This document shows positions 32,173-44,264 of a DNA stretch of 64,000 nucleotides, one piece after another. The stretch comes from Prorocentrum cordatum. Lineage: Eukaryota; Sar; Dinophyceae; Prorocentrales; Prorocentraceae. The stretch lies in contig CAUYUJ010014352.1 in assembly GCA_963575745.1 (NCBI GenBank), forward strand, positions 91,992 to 155,991, written 5' to 3'. The notes under the pieces are model-generated. The model worked only from the letters and a program-made list of their open reading frames with translations. It ran no database searches and had not been told where the DNA came from. Each line of letters starts with the position of its first letter. The first letter of the stretch is position 1. A program made the translations under genes and the position numbers.

Positions 32173-33054
32173 CTCAGTTGGAGCAGCGGGGAAAAGGCAA
32201 ACAGGCAGCGACGAGGGTGCAGCAATTGGGCTGGTGGACGAGAACTGTTCGAGCTATACGTCAGGAGTGCCGCAAGACAGAAAGAATCATAGGAAGGAGG
32301 GCCGGAGAGACTGAATGACGGAACGATGGTGGGACGGGTGGAGGTAGAGAGGAAGGGCACTGGAGATGGAGCGAGCGGGCGAGTAAAGAAGAGTGGGAGA
32401 GGGTCGGTAAGCAATCGCGTGTGAGCCCTGCCCCTGCAAGTCAGACTTTTGAAAAACCAGCTGGGAGTAAGAACTTGAGCGATCTCTGCACCCAGACGAG
32501 CGGCACCGAGAAAAAGGTCTTGCGCGATAGTACATACATCCTCCGGCCGTAAGCTTTTCCCCTTGGGCCCGGAACGACGAATTGAAACCTTGAGCAAACG
32601 CGTATAAGGTAACCGCCGTCGGATCCAACGAAGTTCGCGCGGATCCAATTTTGATGATGGTTTTGGTTTCGGTGGATCCGATCTCCGTCCGCGCGGATCA
32701 AATTTCCAATTTTCTGGATCCGCGTCCAGTCCCTTTTTTTCCGACGGTTCCGGTTTTCACAACGTCTTGAATGTATAAGATAAGAGCAAACCGGGGAGCC
32801 GAGAGAAATCAGATCCGCGGACCCTAGAAACCGCCCGTGTTAAGATTCTACGGGGGAAGGGGGTTCGGCCACCAACTTCCCAGGATGCGTCCTGCCTCCC
32901 TCCTCATCCTGCGTCCGCTTGCTTCCGCGGGCCTTTTTGCCAGCTCGCGAAAGGAAGGAGAGGCCATTCCCCCAATGTCTCTCGAAGAATGAGCCGCCCG
33001 AACTGCCCTCATCTGGGATAAGTAATAAAGCGTCGGCATCACTGAGGCCGCGGC

Positions 33055-33128
33055 CACGATGCACTTGGTCATGGAGAACAATCGCATGATGGTGTCCTCC
33101 ATGCTCTTTCGGGGAACAATCGTACGCT
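33055..33128 (-). CDS. Serine beta-lactamase-like hydrolase, exon 2 (SxxK nucleophile)
   Basis: Reads ERTIVPRKSMEDTIMRLFSM then TKCIV. F-S-M-T-K is the SxxK motif with the nucleophilic serine and general-base lysine (codons at 33064-33075), preceded by the usual M-x-DT-x-x-R-(I/L). The acceptor is CCCCGCAG|AG at 33129. The donor GTG|GCCGCG (33054) is chosen because it gives the usual spacing from SxxK to the next helix; GCCGCG|GCCTCA and GCCTCA|GTGATG lie 6 and 9 nt further and are also in phase 0. Splits cleanly into phase with exons 1 and 3. Confidence 0.85.
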
Positions 33129-34707
33129 CTGCGGGGCATGCTCAACGGAACTCGACGTACAACGCCAGAGGAGATGTGCTACGACACCCGCTGCCGTACA
33201 GACGCACGCTTCGTTTTGCCAAGTTTCTGGTCGCATCGTGTCTAGACGTGTTGTGGCTGGTCACGTCAAGCTACTGCACCCCTCAAAGGCCATACGAAGG
33301 ACGCGTGAATTTACACTCGAAAACAACACTACACGACAACACACCGGATCCAGGGCTCAATTTGGAGGGCGACAAGTGCTGCGCGCATTGTCCACGAGTG
33401 TTTTAAGCGCGCTGCACGCGATACACTGAAGCTAAGCTCACGATCTCGATGCAAGGCAGGCCAAACAAATCCGCAACCAGCTTCTCCTGCTCCTCCTCAT
33501 CATAGTCGTCCGGCGGGACCTCTTCACAAGGGCGCCGAACTTCGCGCTTCGCGCTGCGCGAAATACGAATAACTTCGCGCTCTCGCGCCGCCGCCAAGGG
33601 AAAAGAAAGTGTGAGAAGGAATCGGAGCCGAACCGCGAAGCGCGAATAACTTCGCGCCCTCGAGGGCGCCCTTGCTTCATCCCTCCTTCCCACCCCTTCT
33701 CCTCATCCCTCCTCATCCCTCCTCCTCTTCCTCCTCATCCTCATCCCTTCTTCTCCTCCTCAACCTCCGTCCCTACATCTTCTTTCTCCTACTCCTCATG
33801 CTGCTGCCGCTCCTCCTCTGCCTCACGCTGCGCCGCGCAGTCGCATCACGGACGAGGGAGGAGAGAAGAGGCACGAGGAGGAGAAGAGAAGAGAAGAGAA
33901 AAGGAGAGGAGAGGAGAGAAGTGAAGAAAAGGGAAGAGAGGAGAAGAGAAGCTAGAAGCTGGAAGCCAGACGGCGGCGGAGAAGAAAAGCCAGACGAGGG
34001 AGGGAGGGACAGGAGAGGGTCATGAGGAAGGTGACGAGGAGGCGGATGAGAGGGTGGGGAGGAGGAGGAGCAAGATCAAGAGGTGCCTAACTTCACCCCA
34101 CCTGGACCACCAGCATCGCCATCATGCCCGATCCTCCGCCTGAGACCCCGCTCCACATGCTCCTTCATGCGCGTTGGGCCCTCCCCGCAACGTAACCTCG
34201 CGGAGGAGCAAGGGTGAGGGAGAAACGGCGCAAGAGAAAAGGAGGAGAGGCGGAGGTGCAAAGGTGGAGGAAGAGAGATGGAGAAGGGCACAGGAGACGG
34301 CCAGAGGATGCAAGGCAGGAGGAGGAGGAGGTGGAGGAGGAGGAGGAGGTGGAGGAGGAGGAGCAGCCAACAACCTAACAGATCTCGAACAACTCCACGC
34401 CGCGGGCCCCCGACCAGTCCCGCCCCCCCCCCGCTGGAAGAAGAAACACAGGAAAAAAGACGAAGCAGCAGAAGAAGACGAAGCAAAGAAAAAAGAGAAG
34501 AGGACGCAGAAGCACAAGGATGATACACGACACCGTCGTACCAGAGGTGATGACCGCAACGACGCCTGCGCGCCCTGCAACCGCGCGCATGCTCGCAACG
34601 TGCCCGTGGCGCGTGGCGCCTGGGGGCGCCGCTTCGACCTCGGGCTCACTCGGAGCGGCGAGAACGGGGCGCGCGAGCAGGTGGCGATATCCGAACCCTG
34701 GCCCTTA
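33129..34707. other. Intron 1 region, no gene recognised
   Basis: 33670-34060 alternates TCC-rich and GA-rich stretches; 34315-34375 is a GGA/GGT run. Nothing coding identified. It belongs to the 8,387-bp intron between beta-lactamase-like exons 1 and 2. Confidence 0.5.
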
Positions 34708-35363
34708 GTGGGCCCTGGAAACGACAGGGCCGTTTTTTCACCGGTTCCGTTTTGCCGTTTTATTGCCCGTTCCGACGCCGTTTTTTTACCAGTTCCGTCG
34801 CCGTTTTTTGACCGGTTCCGGCTCCGGTTCCAATCCTGGAGCCGTTTTTCTGCCGTTTCCGGTCGCCGTTTTTTTGCCGTTTCCATTTTCAAAGCACATT
34901 TTTTTGGGAAATGGTGAAAAAACGGCCCTGCCGTTTCCGGGGCCCACAAAGCCCTGGCCCCCCACCAACCATCGATCCATCTTCAGGTGTTCGACGAGGG
35001 ATCCCTTGTTTTACACAGCCCTGGGCGGTCTTCGGCGGTCTTCTGGCGTTCTTCGGCAGCTTCCTGAAGGTTTTCGGCGGTATTCGCCGGTTTCCTGCCG
35101 CTGTCGCCGCGAAAAATTGCGAACTGCCGCCCAGAAACGGCAATGCCGTTTTTTCCCCCGTTTTCGGAAAAATGCCCTCTGAACATGGAAACGGCAACAA
35201 AAAACACGGGGACCAGAAACTGCCAGAAAAACGGCTCTGGGATTGGAGCCAGAACCGGAACTGGAGAACAACGGCGACGGAACCGGCAATAAGAATAAAC
35301 GGCGACGGAACCAGCAACAAAAAACTGCCCTACGGAACCCGTCGTGTCCCTTCCAGGGCCCAC
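34708..35363. mobile_element. Foldback element with arms of about 220 bp
   Basis: Left arm 34708-34935 and right arm 35133-35363 are imperfect inverted copies: GTGGGCCCTGG at the left end and CCAGGGCCCAC at the right end, both arms full of CCGTTTTTT and GGTTCCG words. The spacer of about 200 bp contains TCTTCGGCGGT-type repeats. No coding capacity and no second full copy seen. Confidence 0.75.
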
Positions 35364-35535
35364 GATCGGCGGTGGACAAGCCTCCCTTTAATAAACCTCC
35401 CCTTAATGAGAACGGCCTGGGACCGAAACCGACGGACCTGGACCCGCAAAAATGACGGCCGCGACGCCCTCTCGCGAACCAAAAACGGCCAATGCCTCAA
35501 TCGACGCGTCAGGGTAGCAGGAGGTCGGTCCACCT
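35364..35535. repeat. Dispersed repeat G, copy 1
   Basis: Shares CCTCCCTTTAATAAACCTCC, AACGGCCTGGGACCGAAACC, CGCAAAAATGACGGCCGCGA and GTGTCAGGGTAG-type words with 49160-49331; a more diverged copy is at 46725-46865. Confidence 0.85.
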
Positions 35536-36764
35536 CCGACACGAGGCTCTGAGCCCCGCCCCCGCCGCCCCACGAGCTGCCCCTGGCTCCTTGGTCGACG
35601 AGGGCGGGCGGCGCCCGGACTTCGCCGCCGAAAGGGGGGGGGGTCCTGGGCCTGGCCAGGGCCCCCCCCCTGGCTTACCAGCCTCGAACTTATCCCTATC
35701 CCTAAGATTGACACGCCAAAAGGCGATGACAATCTTAGGGGTTCGCCTTCAAAAATTAAGGGAATCCCTAAGACTGGCATCGTGGTGAGGAGATGCCCAG
35801 CATAGGGATAGGGATATGTTCCAGGCTGGTAACTGGCCTGGCCAAGACCAGCGCGCTTCCCCCCCCCCCCCCCCCCACAGGGGCGCCCCGACCACGGCCA
35901 GTGGAAGCCAAGCGGGGTTACCTCGACCGGCGCCCACGTGCAGATCAACTGGGCAGCAGCCGACAGCCGTGCGGGAGCTGACGGAGCTGCTCTCGCACAA
36001 GCGAGAGCCCGATTCGATGCGCAAAGAAGCAGGCAGAAGACCTGCAGCAGGGAAGCGGCCAAAACTAGACTGGAGCTCAGGCCCCCCAGAGAATCTCCAC
36101 AACCACAGCACATGCACATCGATGTTCGTGGAGTAGGAAGGCGCTAGAGCCGGTCGGAAGAAGCAGGCAAAGACGTGCAGTAGGGAGGCGGCTGACGCCG
36201 CGCTTCTTTATTCGCGGCGATAACGGGCGTTATGGGGGGGGTCGGGGGGGGGGCATGGCGTAACTCGGGTGTTGCTAGAAGTACCCCTAGCCCAAGGTAC
36301 CCCCAAGATTCTTGGGGCCACCCCCAGACGGCCTCCAGGGCCCCCCTCACGAGGCCCAAGGTTGAGCAGGGACCGACCGTCCCGGCATTCCTATAGTCCT
36401 ACCAGTCCTACCACGAAATGTTCTTAGAACCCAAAAATGTTCTAAGAACCCAAACAACGTTCTTAGAACATGAACCCGATATGTTCAAACAAGACAGGCC
36501 CAGCCAGAAATGTCCCAAGAGCAGTTCGTGGGAACCGCAAAAGGTTCTTAGAACATTGTTTGGTGGGGCTATAGGCGAGCCGGGACGCTTCGCCACTGCT
36601 TGACAAGGGGCCCCGGGAACCCAAAAAACTGAGCGAGAAGCTGGGGGCAGCTGGGGCCATGGGGGCACTTCTGGCAACACCCGAGCAAACGCCTCCGCCT
36701 GCCGTGCGGCTCCGGCACCACAGCAGCGCCCGCGCGCACGACAACGACGAACGACGAGCGACGA

Positions 36765-36766
<2 letters not shown>

Positions 36767-36806
<40 letters not shown>

Positions 36807-36840
36807 TTGACGACGACGACGACGGCGACCACGACGATGA
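36767..36840. repeat. (GAC)n microsatellite
   Basis: About 22 ACG/GAC triplets with few changes. Confidence 0.95.
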
Positions 36841-37225
36841 CTAGCGGCGTGCGACGACGACGACGACGTCGTGCTGTCCCAGCGCCACCACAGCGTCCGT
36901 GCGCGCATTCGCCTTGTTGCGAAGTTCGGCCGTCGGACGTGAGGCTGGCAGGAGAAATAGGGGCCAGGGAAGAAGGAATAAGAATGGGGACAAGAGGGGG
37001 GGAAGTAAAATGGTAGCGCTTCCGTGTGCACCACAGTGCCTTTGCGCACGAGCCACGACCAGGGGCCGCGAGCCACGACTAGCTCAGAACCATCTGTGTG
37101 TACCACAATGCCTGTACGCACCATTAGGCCTGTGTGCACCTCTGGGACTCGGATATACTCAAATTCAATATACGAGTTGATTGTGATTCCTCACCCACAG
37201 GTTGAGCTTTTAGATTTCAAGGACA

Positions 37226-37590
37226 TGCCCCCCGGCCGACCCCACCCTGCATACAGCGGCCACCAGACCTCAGGTTGTCCCGATGATCCCCGAGAATCCC
37301 AGGTGTCCCGCCTCGCGCCAGGCCAACCCCACCCTGCATACCGCGGCCGCCAGACCCCAAGTTGTCTCGATGATCCCCGAGAATCATGGGTGTCCCCCCT
37401 CGCGCCCAGCCAACCCCACCCTGCATACCGCGGCCACCAGACCTCAAATTGTCTCGATGATCCCCGAGAATCCTGGGTGTCCCGTCTCGCGCCCAGCCAA
37501 CCCCGCCCTGCATACCGCGGCCGCCAGATCCCAAACTGCCCCGATGATCCCCGAGAGTCCCAGGTGTCCCGCCTCGCGCCCTCGACGAAC
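37226..37590. repeat. Tandem repeat of about 87 bp, four copies
   Basis: Landmark GATGATCCCCGAGA recurs at about 37281, 37368, 37456 and 37543; the unit of 29 codons keeps several frames open. No evidence of a gene. Confidence 0.9.
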
Positions 37591-38960
37591 ATGACAAAAT
37601 ACAACATAACAGAACAGAGCATGACAGAACGGAATAGAGCATGACTCATGACAGAACACGACAGAACATAACATATCAATATCATGAAACAGTAGCAGAA
37701 CATAAAATCACAGAACATGCCACTGCACAACAAGACATAACACAAGACGACATAACACAACATGACATAACACAATCGAGCACAGCGTAGCACACCTAGA
37801 CAAACCGTTTCATTCACATCACGACACGGCACCACAGGTCAGATCAGGCCACGACGGCAGAGCACAGCGACGGCGAACACGATAGCACACAGCATGACAC
37901 AGCGGAGCACGACGGAACGGCACGCGAACACGACACAACAGGACAGAGCACGGCACATGCAACGGGCGATCACACAGCATGCCAGAACACACGCCGTGAC
38001 ACCCCTTGGCACACGTCACGACGGACGCCGCCAGAGATCCCAGACTGCCCCGACGAGCTCCCCCCGAGGGCCCCCCCCATGGGTGCCCCGCCTCGGGCCC
38101 CCGGAGAGAGCACGGCAGAGCACGGACAGGGACGGAACGGAACAGGACGGAACGGAACAGAGCAGATGACCCGAGCGTATTCTCTGGGGGGGAGGGCTCA
38201 GGGTGAGGGGTCCTCCTCCTCCTCCTCCTCCTCCTCCTCCTCCTCCTCCTCCTTCCTCCTCCTCCTCCTCCCCCTGGAGGGCTCGGGGTGAAATCCATGT
38301 GGGCTCTTGCGCCTCGAGCATCGATCCGTCTTGTGGCTCGCATCTGGCAGGGTTCAGGCCTCGAGAGTCCATCGACACACCGTTTCGGATGTCGCCCGTG
38401 GCCCTCCAACCAAAGAAAATGCTCGGATGGCAGGGCGTGAAAGAACAGAACAGACAAATGCCAGGGCACAATAGCAGAACAGAACATCACGGAAGATGCC
38501 AAGACACAACATGACAGAACATAAGACGACAGACCACAGTACACCATGACACAGCCGAGCATACCATCACGCACCTTGACATACCGTACCACATCTTACC
38601 ATGTCAGCATCACATAACACAGCATAGCACGACAGCAAAGGACTGCGACGCATAACTGCATAACCCATCATACTGAACTATACTGAGCCGAGCTTCCAAC
38701 CGCATCACGGAACAGGGGATATCACATCATAACCTGACTTACCATATCGTGTCAGATCATAGTGCCACAGAACAGATCATACGACAATAGATGAACGAAT
38801 ATGGTGACAAGGATGAGCAAACCATAACATACTCAATCAGAAGAGAAACATATAAGTGACAAATAACATCATACCAGATGGCGCATCAAACGTCACAGAC
38901 GTCACGACGTCACACCGGCCCGTCGAGAACATATCAAGACATAATAGAGCATAAACTGAA
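37591..38960. repeat. AT-richer region of ACATAACA-like words, with a TCC run
   Basis: 37591-38010 and 38430-38960 are made of degenerate ACA(T/G)AACA, CATGACA words with no fixed period. Between them is a GC-rich piece and (CTC)n at 38205-38276. Confidence 0.7.
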
Positions 38961-39204
38961 AGAACGTTGAACCGTTCTTGAGTCCACAAACGGCAAATAT
39001 CGACAAATTAGACAACCGCGCGCCGTCGGGAACGAACGCTAAAAATATCGGTTGAGATCGCTCAAAGCATGATAATTATTGTTTTTGTTCTTGCCCTGCG
39101 TGCACTCGAGCACTTTGAGCCCACGACGTCTGTGCACGCCATGACCACTGCGCGCGCCACAGCACCCGTAAAAAGGAATGGACAGGAATGGGGATGGGGA
39201 GAAA

Positions 39205-39345
39205 GACAGAGGGGGAGGAGGAGGAGGAGGAGGAGGAGGAGGAGGAGGAGGAGGAGGAGGAGGAGGAGGAGGAGGACGAGGAGGAGGAGGAGGAGGAGGG
39301 GAAGGAGGAGGAGAAGAAGGAGAAAGAGCAGGAGGAGGAGGAGTT
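39205..39345. repeat. GGA array
   Basis: (GGA)n with small interruptions near its 3' end. Confidence 0.95.
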
Positions 39346-39373
39346 TCACCAGGAACACTAAGTCACAATTTCG

Positions 39374-39700
39374 GATCCCTGTGCGGATCCCAGTGCGGAT
39401 CCCTATGCGGATCCCTACGCGGATCCCTAGGCAGATCCGTATGTGGATCTCTGTGCGGATCCCTATGCGGATGCTTATGCGGGTCCCGATGCAGCTCCCG
39501 ATAAGGATGCCTATGCGGATGCCCATGCGCATTGCCATGCAAATCCCTATGCGAATCCCTATGCGGATCCTTACGGGGATCCCTATGCGGATCCCTGTGC
39601 GGATGCGCATGCGCTTCCCTTTGCGAATGCACATGATATTCCCAATATGGGCCAGACCCTTATGCAGACTCCTATGCGGACGCCTTTGCGGATCCCGATG
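39374..39700. repeat. 12-bp minisatellite GGATCCCTATGC
   Basis: About 27 units, many perfect, others with one or two changes; recognition word GGATCC occurs repeatedly. All frames read periodic dipeptides and are not genes. Confidence 0.95.
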
Positions 39701-40371
39701 CGCATGGCGGCAATGCCCGGGGCGCACTGGGAGGGGAGGGCGTTATTTCATGGGGGGGGGGCAGGAGCCATAACGTCGGCTACGGTAGAGGGAAACAATT
39801 AGTGAACACCCCCCCTGCCCCCCAAACTCAAAGTTGGCACGCGCGGGGGGAGACTGCGGTCGAGGTGCAACTCATCAGACCCACCACCAACTTTGAATAT
39901 TGGGGGGAGGGGGAGGCGTTCACAGATGAATGTGGCATGAGTGTTCGCTAGTTTTGTCCCGAGGCCTGTGTGGCCCAAGCAATGAAGAGGCACGCTCTAA
40001 AGTAGATTTGGGCTCAGGCCCTCGCAGAGAGTAACAAACCACAGCCCAGGCAGATCGATTCGTGAAGTAGCAATGCGCTTGAATAGAAGAACAACAGGCA
40101 GCACAAACATAAACTTGTGACGGTCCGCGCGGAACGCAAACAGAGCATGTGTACGGGATCTGGGTATCCAGAGATACCTACGTTCAAGGACCGACGTGGA
40201 TAAGAGGGAGAGGGAGAAGGAGGGAGTGGCGGAGGGCACGGGACGAGAGCGAGAGATCTGATCGCCCCCACCTGGCCCCTCCGCCCCGGGCGGTCCTGCT
40301 GCATCGGAACCTTGTTCTCGATGTCCGCGTACCCCATCTGAGGGCAGTTTCGTTTCTCAGGGGCCTAAGGA

Positions 40372-40391
40372 CACACACACACACACACACA
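40372..40391. repeat. (AC)n microsatellite
   Basis: Ten AC units. Confidence 0.9.
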
Positions 40392-40756
40392 TACATACAT
40401 ATATATAAAAAATACACACACGTAACAGGATTCCCCATATTTTCCCATATGTTCTAGGTTGTGATTATTCCCCCCGACTTTCTATATTTTCCGGGGAATC
40501 GACGATTAATTGTGTCTGTGTGTTTTCCTTCCTGAGTTTCTTGCTCCTAGAGGAAAACGTAACTACATAAACAAAAACTTTCGCTGGTCGACCCAGGGGC
40601 GCAGGGAGGTGGCGACCACTGTGCGCTTGGAAATACGGTGAGAGCATCTTGGATGAGGAAGCATTGGATACAGGCGGACTTGATTGGACAGGACACGCGA
40701 CAGGACATAAGACCCTTCCGAGGGCCGCATTGCAATAGGAATGTAGGAGGCATGGG

Positions 40757-40827
40757 TCGCGAGACACAGGACACAAGGGTACCCTTGATTTGGCAAGGTC
40801 GACCTCCTAATCCGGGCCGACTGTAAG
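40757..40827. mobile_element. MITE family A, right-end fragment
   Basis: ACACAAGGGTACCCTTGAT leads to GGCAAGGT and GGGCCGACTGTA, colinear with the right third of family A. The left part is not recognised. Confidence 0.5.
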
Positions 40828-41515
40828 GAATCCAGGGTCTGGAAGCCGGTGGAACTCCAATCGTGGATCGGCCATGGAGATCATCGCCGCCCCCAGTAGG
40901 GCAGGAACCATCCAGGGTCTGAAGCCTGAAGCCTCTTGCAAATATTCCTTCACGAACGCTCCCACCGTACCCAAGGGACCGATGTATCATTTAGCTTCGC
41001 GTTTTGCGTGGTTCTGCTGAACCACCGAAGGCCACATGACGTTGCAACGCCTGTAGGTCTCGCAGTACCCATTGGTGAAAAGAGGGGAGGAGGGAAGAGG
41101 GGATCTGCGGAGAGATGGGAACAGAGAGGGGATACGAGGTAGGAGGCGGGCTGAATAAAGGGGCCAGTGGTGGTGAACAGCAACTGGTCAGTTCAAGACG
41201 AGGATCAGACAACATGACGTGCTGGGAACACACGGCTCGAAATGTACGGTCTGCCTTAGTAGACCCAAACTCCACGCCCCCTCCCAACCTCTATGACCCC
41301 CGCTGCCCCTCCCAGGACTTACAGCCTTGGCAAAAATGCGCCGCAGCCTACTTGCACTGCGCTTGTTCCATGGCGACGTCGCACGCAGGTGATCTCGCAC
41401 TCATGCGTAGCCGAGGTTGCACTCCTTCCCTGTCGCTCCAATCCCTCTCCTCCTCATGCTATCCCCCTCTTCCTCCTTCGCCCCCTCCCCGTCTCGTCCT
41501 CCTCGTCGTCCTCGC

Positions 41516-41606
41516 CATCGACATGCCGCGCGGCCTTTTCGAAGTACACGAGCTTGCCATTCTTGACCACGCCGCCGACAATGCCGCCAAAGTGATTCCT
41601 TTTCAC
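41516..41606 (-). CDS. Serine beta-lactamase-like hydrolase, exon 1 of those found
   Basis: The frame reads VKRNHFGGIVGGVVKNGKLV then YFEKAARHVD. The pattern F-(P/G)-G-x-V-x-V-x-x-x-G-K-(L/V)-V-Y-F-x-A-A is the first conserved strand pair of class C beta-lactamase-type hydrolases, placed about 40 residues before SxxK. Joined to exon 2 across GATG|GCGAGG (GC donor, 41515) and CCCCGCAG|AG the frame is kept (phase 1) and the spacing to SxxK fits the family. The acceptor GACCGAG|G at 41607 is likely but not certain. The protein start must lie in an upstream exon that I did not find; the gene therefore extends beyond 41606. Confidence 0.72.
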
Positions 41607-41888
41607 CTCGGTCTCACGTGCCGGCGCGCGGGGGGGCGAGACTGGCCGAGCACGTTGCCGCCAGACCCGATACCTTCGGCTCGGTGCGCATGTCAGCTAC
41701 AGTCGGGCCGTTGACCTAAGGAACTCCAAATGAGGAACGAGGCCCCTTTTTCCCATCAGTTAAAGTTCGATGTCCCATCGAAAACCTAAGGAAAACCTAA
41801 GGCAAGCTGTGAAACAACCAAGGAACACGGAGCCCCTCCCCAACGAAAAGGGTTCCTTCTTCAGCGCCCCGACTGTATACCCCGTGCC

Positions 41889-41919
<31 letters not shown>
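41889..41919. repeat. (CA)n microsatellite
   Basis: About 15 CA units. Confidence 0.9.
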
Positions 41920-41921
<2 letters not shown>

Positions 41922-42655
41922 AAGATCTGCAAGCGGAAAGGGGGGGCACATGGTCTTGACAGAAAAACAGTGCGCGTATGCGCTCCAGGTCAGTGAGAAG
42001 TATCCCGCGCGGTTCTGCGCTGTCCCTGCGCGGGTTTGTCTTTCCCTGGGCCGCCCTTGGAGGCCACGCTTTGGGGCCACATTTGTGAACCGCGCTGGGA
42101 GGCCACGTTGACAATGCTGCACCCTCTCTTGCCCGCAGCTGCGGGGGCCAAGGTGCACGTGTCAGTTTTCTGAGAGGGGCAAACGCTGCGCCAACGCGCA
42201 GAGAAACGACATACCTAAGTCGAACAACAAAAAAGCGCAGAGTGAAGACAGGGAAACAGAAAAGGACAGGAGACGAGGAGGGGGGGAATTTGGAGGAAGG
42301 ACAGGGGAGAGGTGGGATTATGAATGCGGAGGATGGAAGAGAGGGAAAGGGAATGTGGAGGGAGGATCGGGAGAGAGGGAGGAACGGAATCCGAATCTAC
42401 CTCATCGACCCCTGAACATACCAAAAGCCGATCGTGGACGACTGCTGCCGATCTCGCTCGAGCACTGAAACGCCACAATGAAACAAACTTCGTTGAAACG
42501 ACACCGTGCTGGCCCCATCGAGGGCGCTGGTAGGACCGACACCCTGGGGCCAGGGGTCCCCCCACTGACTGAGGACACGCGGCTGCCCCGAGCCGAAGGG
42601 GGAGGAGGAGAAGGACGAGGAGGAGGAGGAAGGCACGGGGGTCGGAAAAAGGCGG

Positions 42656-42828
42656 AGGGTGGTGGTGGTGGTGGTGGTGGTGGTGGTGGTGGTGGTGGTG
42701 GTGGTGGTGGTGGTGGTGGTGGTGGTGGTGGTGGTGGTGGTGGTGGTGGTGGTGGTGGTGGTGGTGGTGGAGGTGGTGGTGGTGGTGGTGGTGGTGGTGG
42801 TGGTGGTGGTGGTGGTGGTGGTGGCTTC
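42656..42828. repeat. (GGT)57 microsatellite
   Basis: About 172 bp of GGT with a single GGA interruption near 42769. It reads poly-Gly, poly-Val or, on the minus strand, poly-His/Pro/Thr; no gene context. Confidence 0.97.
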
Positions 42829-43860
42829 GGTAAGCGTCGGGTGGGGCCGCGGGCACAGCCCCTGCAGCGGTACCTCTCACGCAAGGGTGGCTGGGGGACA
42901 CTGCGCCTCCTACCGCGGGGGCCGAGTATCGCAGCGGCACGCTGCCGCTCGGTCCAGGAGCCTACCGGGGGGAGGGGGGGCCTCCCCATGGGGCCAGCAG
43001 GAAAGCACGCCACACTGGCTCCTCATACCCAAAGAGCGGGAACCCCCCGGGAGCCCCCAGAACAGGAAGCAGCTGCAGCTGGGATCCCCACCCGGGGCGC
43101 GGGGGACGAAAAGGATCCCTTCCCAGGGGGGGGGGCCCAGCCGCCTTCCGTGCCACGAGGACGCCACCTGACGCGCGAGGGGGGATGGGCTGCGTGCGGC
43201 GTGAGAGCTCCCGCTCAGCGCCGCTGCGGGGCGATGAGAGCAGCCTGGAGGAGGCCCTCCCCAGAGGGTGCGGCCCCCCCGCCCCCGACCCCAGCTCGGC
43301 TGCGGGACGCGGCCCCGCCTGCGGGGGGGGGGGGGGAACGGGGAGGCAACGGCAGCGGGCGGCGGCGACGCCGACGACGACTCCCCGCGCGTGCCCCGCT
43401 CGGCGAAGGGGAGGTGCCCTTATGCGCAAGCCCTGCGCCGCGGCCCGGCCCCGCTCGAGCGGGCCCGCAGGGCGTGCACAGGGAAGATCGGTATACCCAG
43501 CCTCCGAAGGCCCCCCCGAGCAAGAGAGAGCTTCAAAAACATCCAGAAAGCCCCGGCGGATGCGAGCGCACCCCTGGGGGAGCCCAGCCGAGAGCCTCGT
43601 CGGCGAGGCGTCCGCCATCTCACCCGGTTCTCGGGCGCGCTCCGACCGCACCCCCGGGGGGGCTCCCGGAGGAACCCCTCGGCGCCTGGAGGCGTCGGGG
43701 AACGCCCTGGGGAAGCCCACGGGGGGCCCAACCCCCGAGACCGGCACAGAAACGACGCACCTCCGGCACAGATCAGCACCGATGTGCGTCGATGCTGTAT
43801 CAGTCTGCGTCGGCCCTGGGGGCCCACGCAGGGGCCAGCTGGGGCCTCCCAACGACTAGC
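42829..43860. other. Very GC-rich stretch, no gene recognised
   Basis: Open in several frames on both strands because of composition; homopolymer G runs (for example around 43325). No domain seen in any frame. Confidence 0.5.
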
Positions 43861-44264
43861 TAGCACACTGCTCACACCTGCCCCTGCTCACCGACGATCC
43901 GCAGCGGCATGCTGTCCCGCAGGCTCCGCGGAGAGGGCGGGAGGGCAACGACCATCCCAGCCAATCCAGCCCGGCACGACCCCGCCCCGACGACGGAAGC
44001 AGCGATGGCGGCAGCAGCTGTATGTGCACGCCATCAGGTCTCATCCGACCCAGGACTGCCGCAGCTGCCTGTCTACGCTCGCCGCGAGTGGAACCGCCTC
44101 GGCGCACCCTGCCTCCCCGGGCCTGGGAGACAGTATAGCAGCAGTCTGTCGTGGCAGCAGCTGCATCTGCACGCCACCAGGTCTCATCCGTCCCAGAACC
44201 GCCACAGCTGCCTGACTGCACTTGCCGCGAGTGGAGCCGCCGAGCGGAGCTCGAGACCCAAGTG

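Noticed and set aside
37226-37644. Secreted repeat protein with 29-residue units
   Set aside because: The period is a multiple of three, so several frames on both strands stay open; no signal peptide or flanking non-repeat coding sequence.
40840-41010. Minus-strand stretch reading about 55 hydrophobic residues (YIGPLGTVGAFVKEYLQ...) as an exon
   Set aside because: It looks protein-like, but I know no family for it, and it lies between exons 1 and 2 of the hydrolase, where it does not fit the known fold. Left unannotated without RNA support.
43185-43863. Proline/arginine-rich protein of 220-460 residues
   Set aside because: Composition-driven frames on both strands with G and C homopolymer runs, and no conserved motif.
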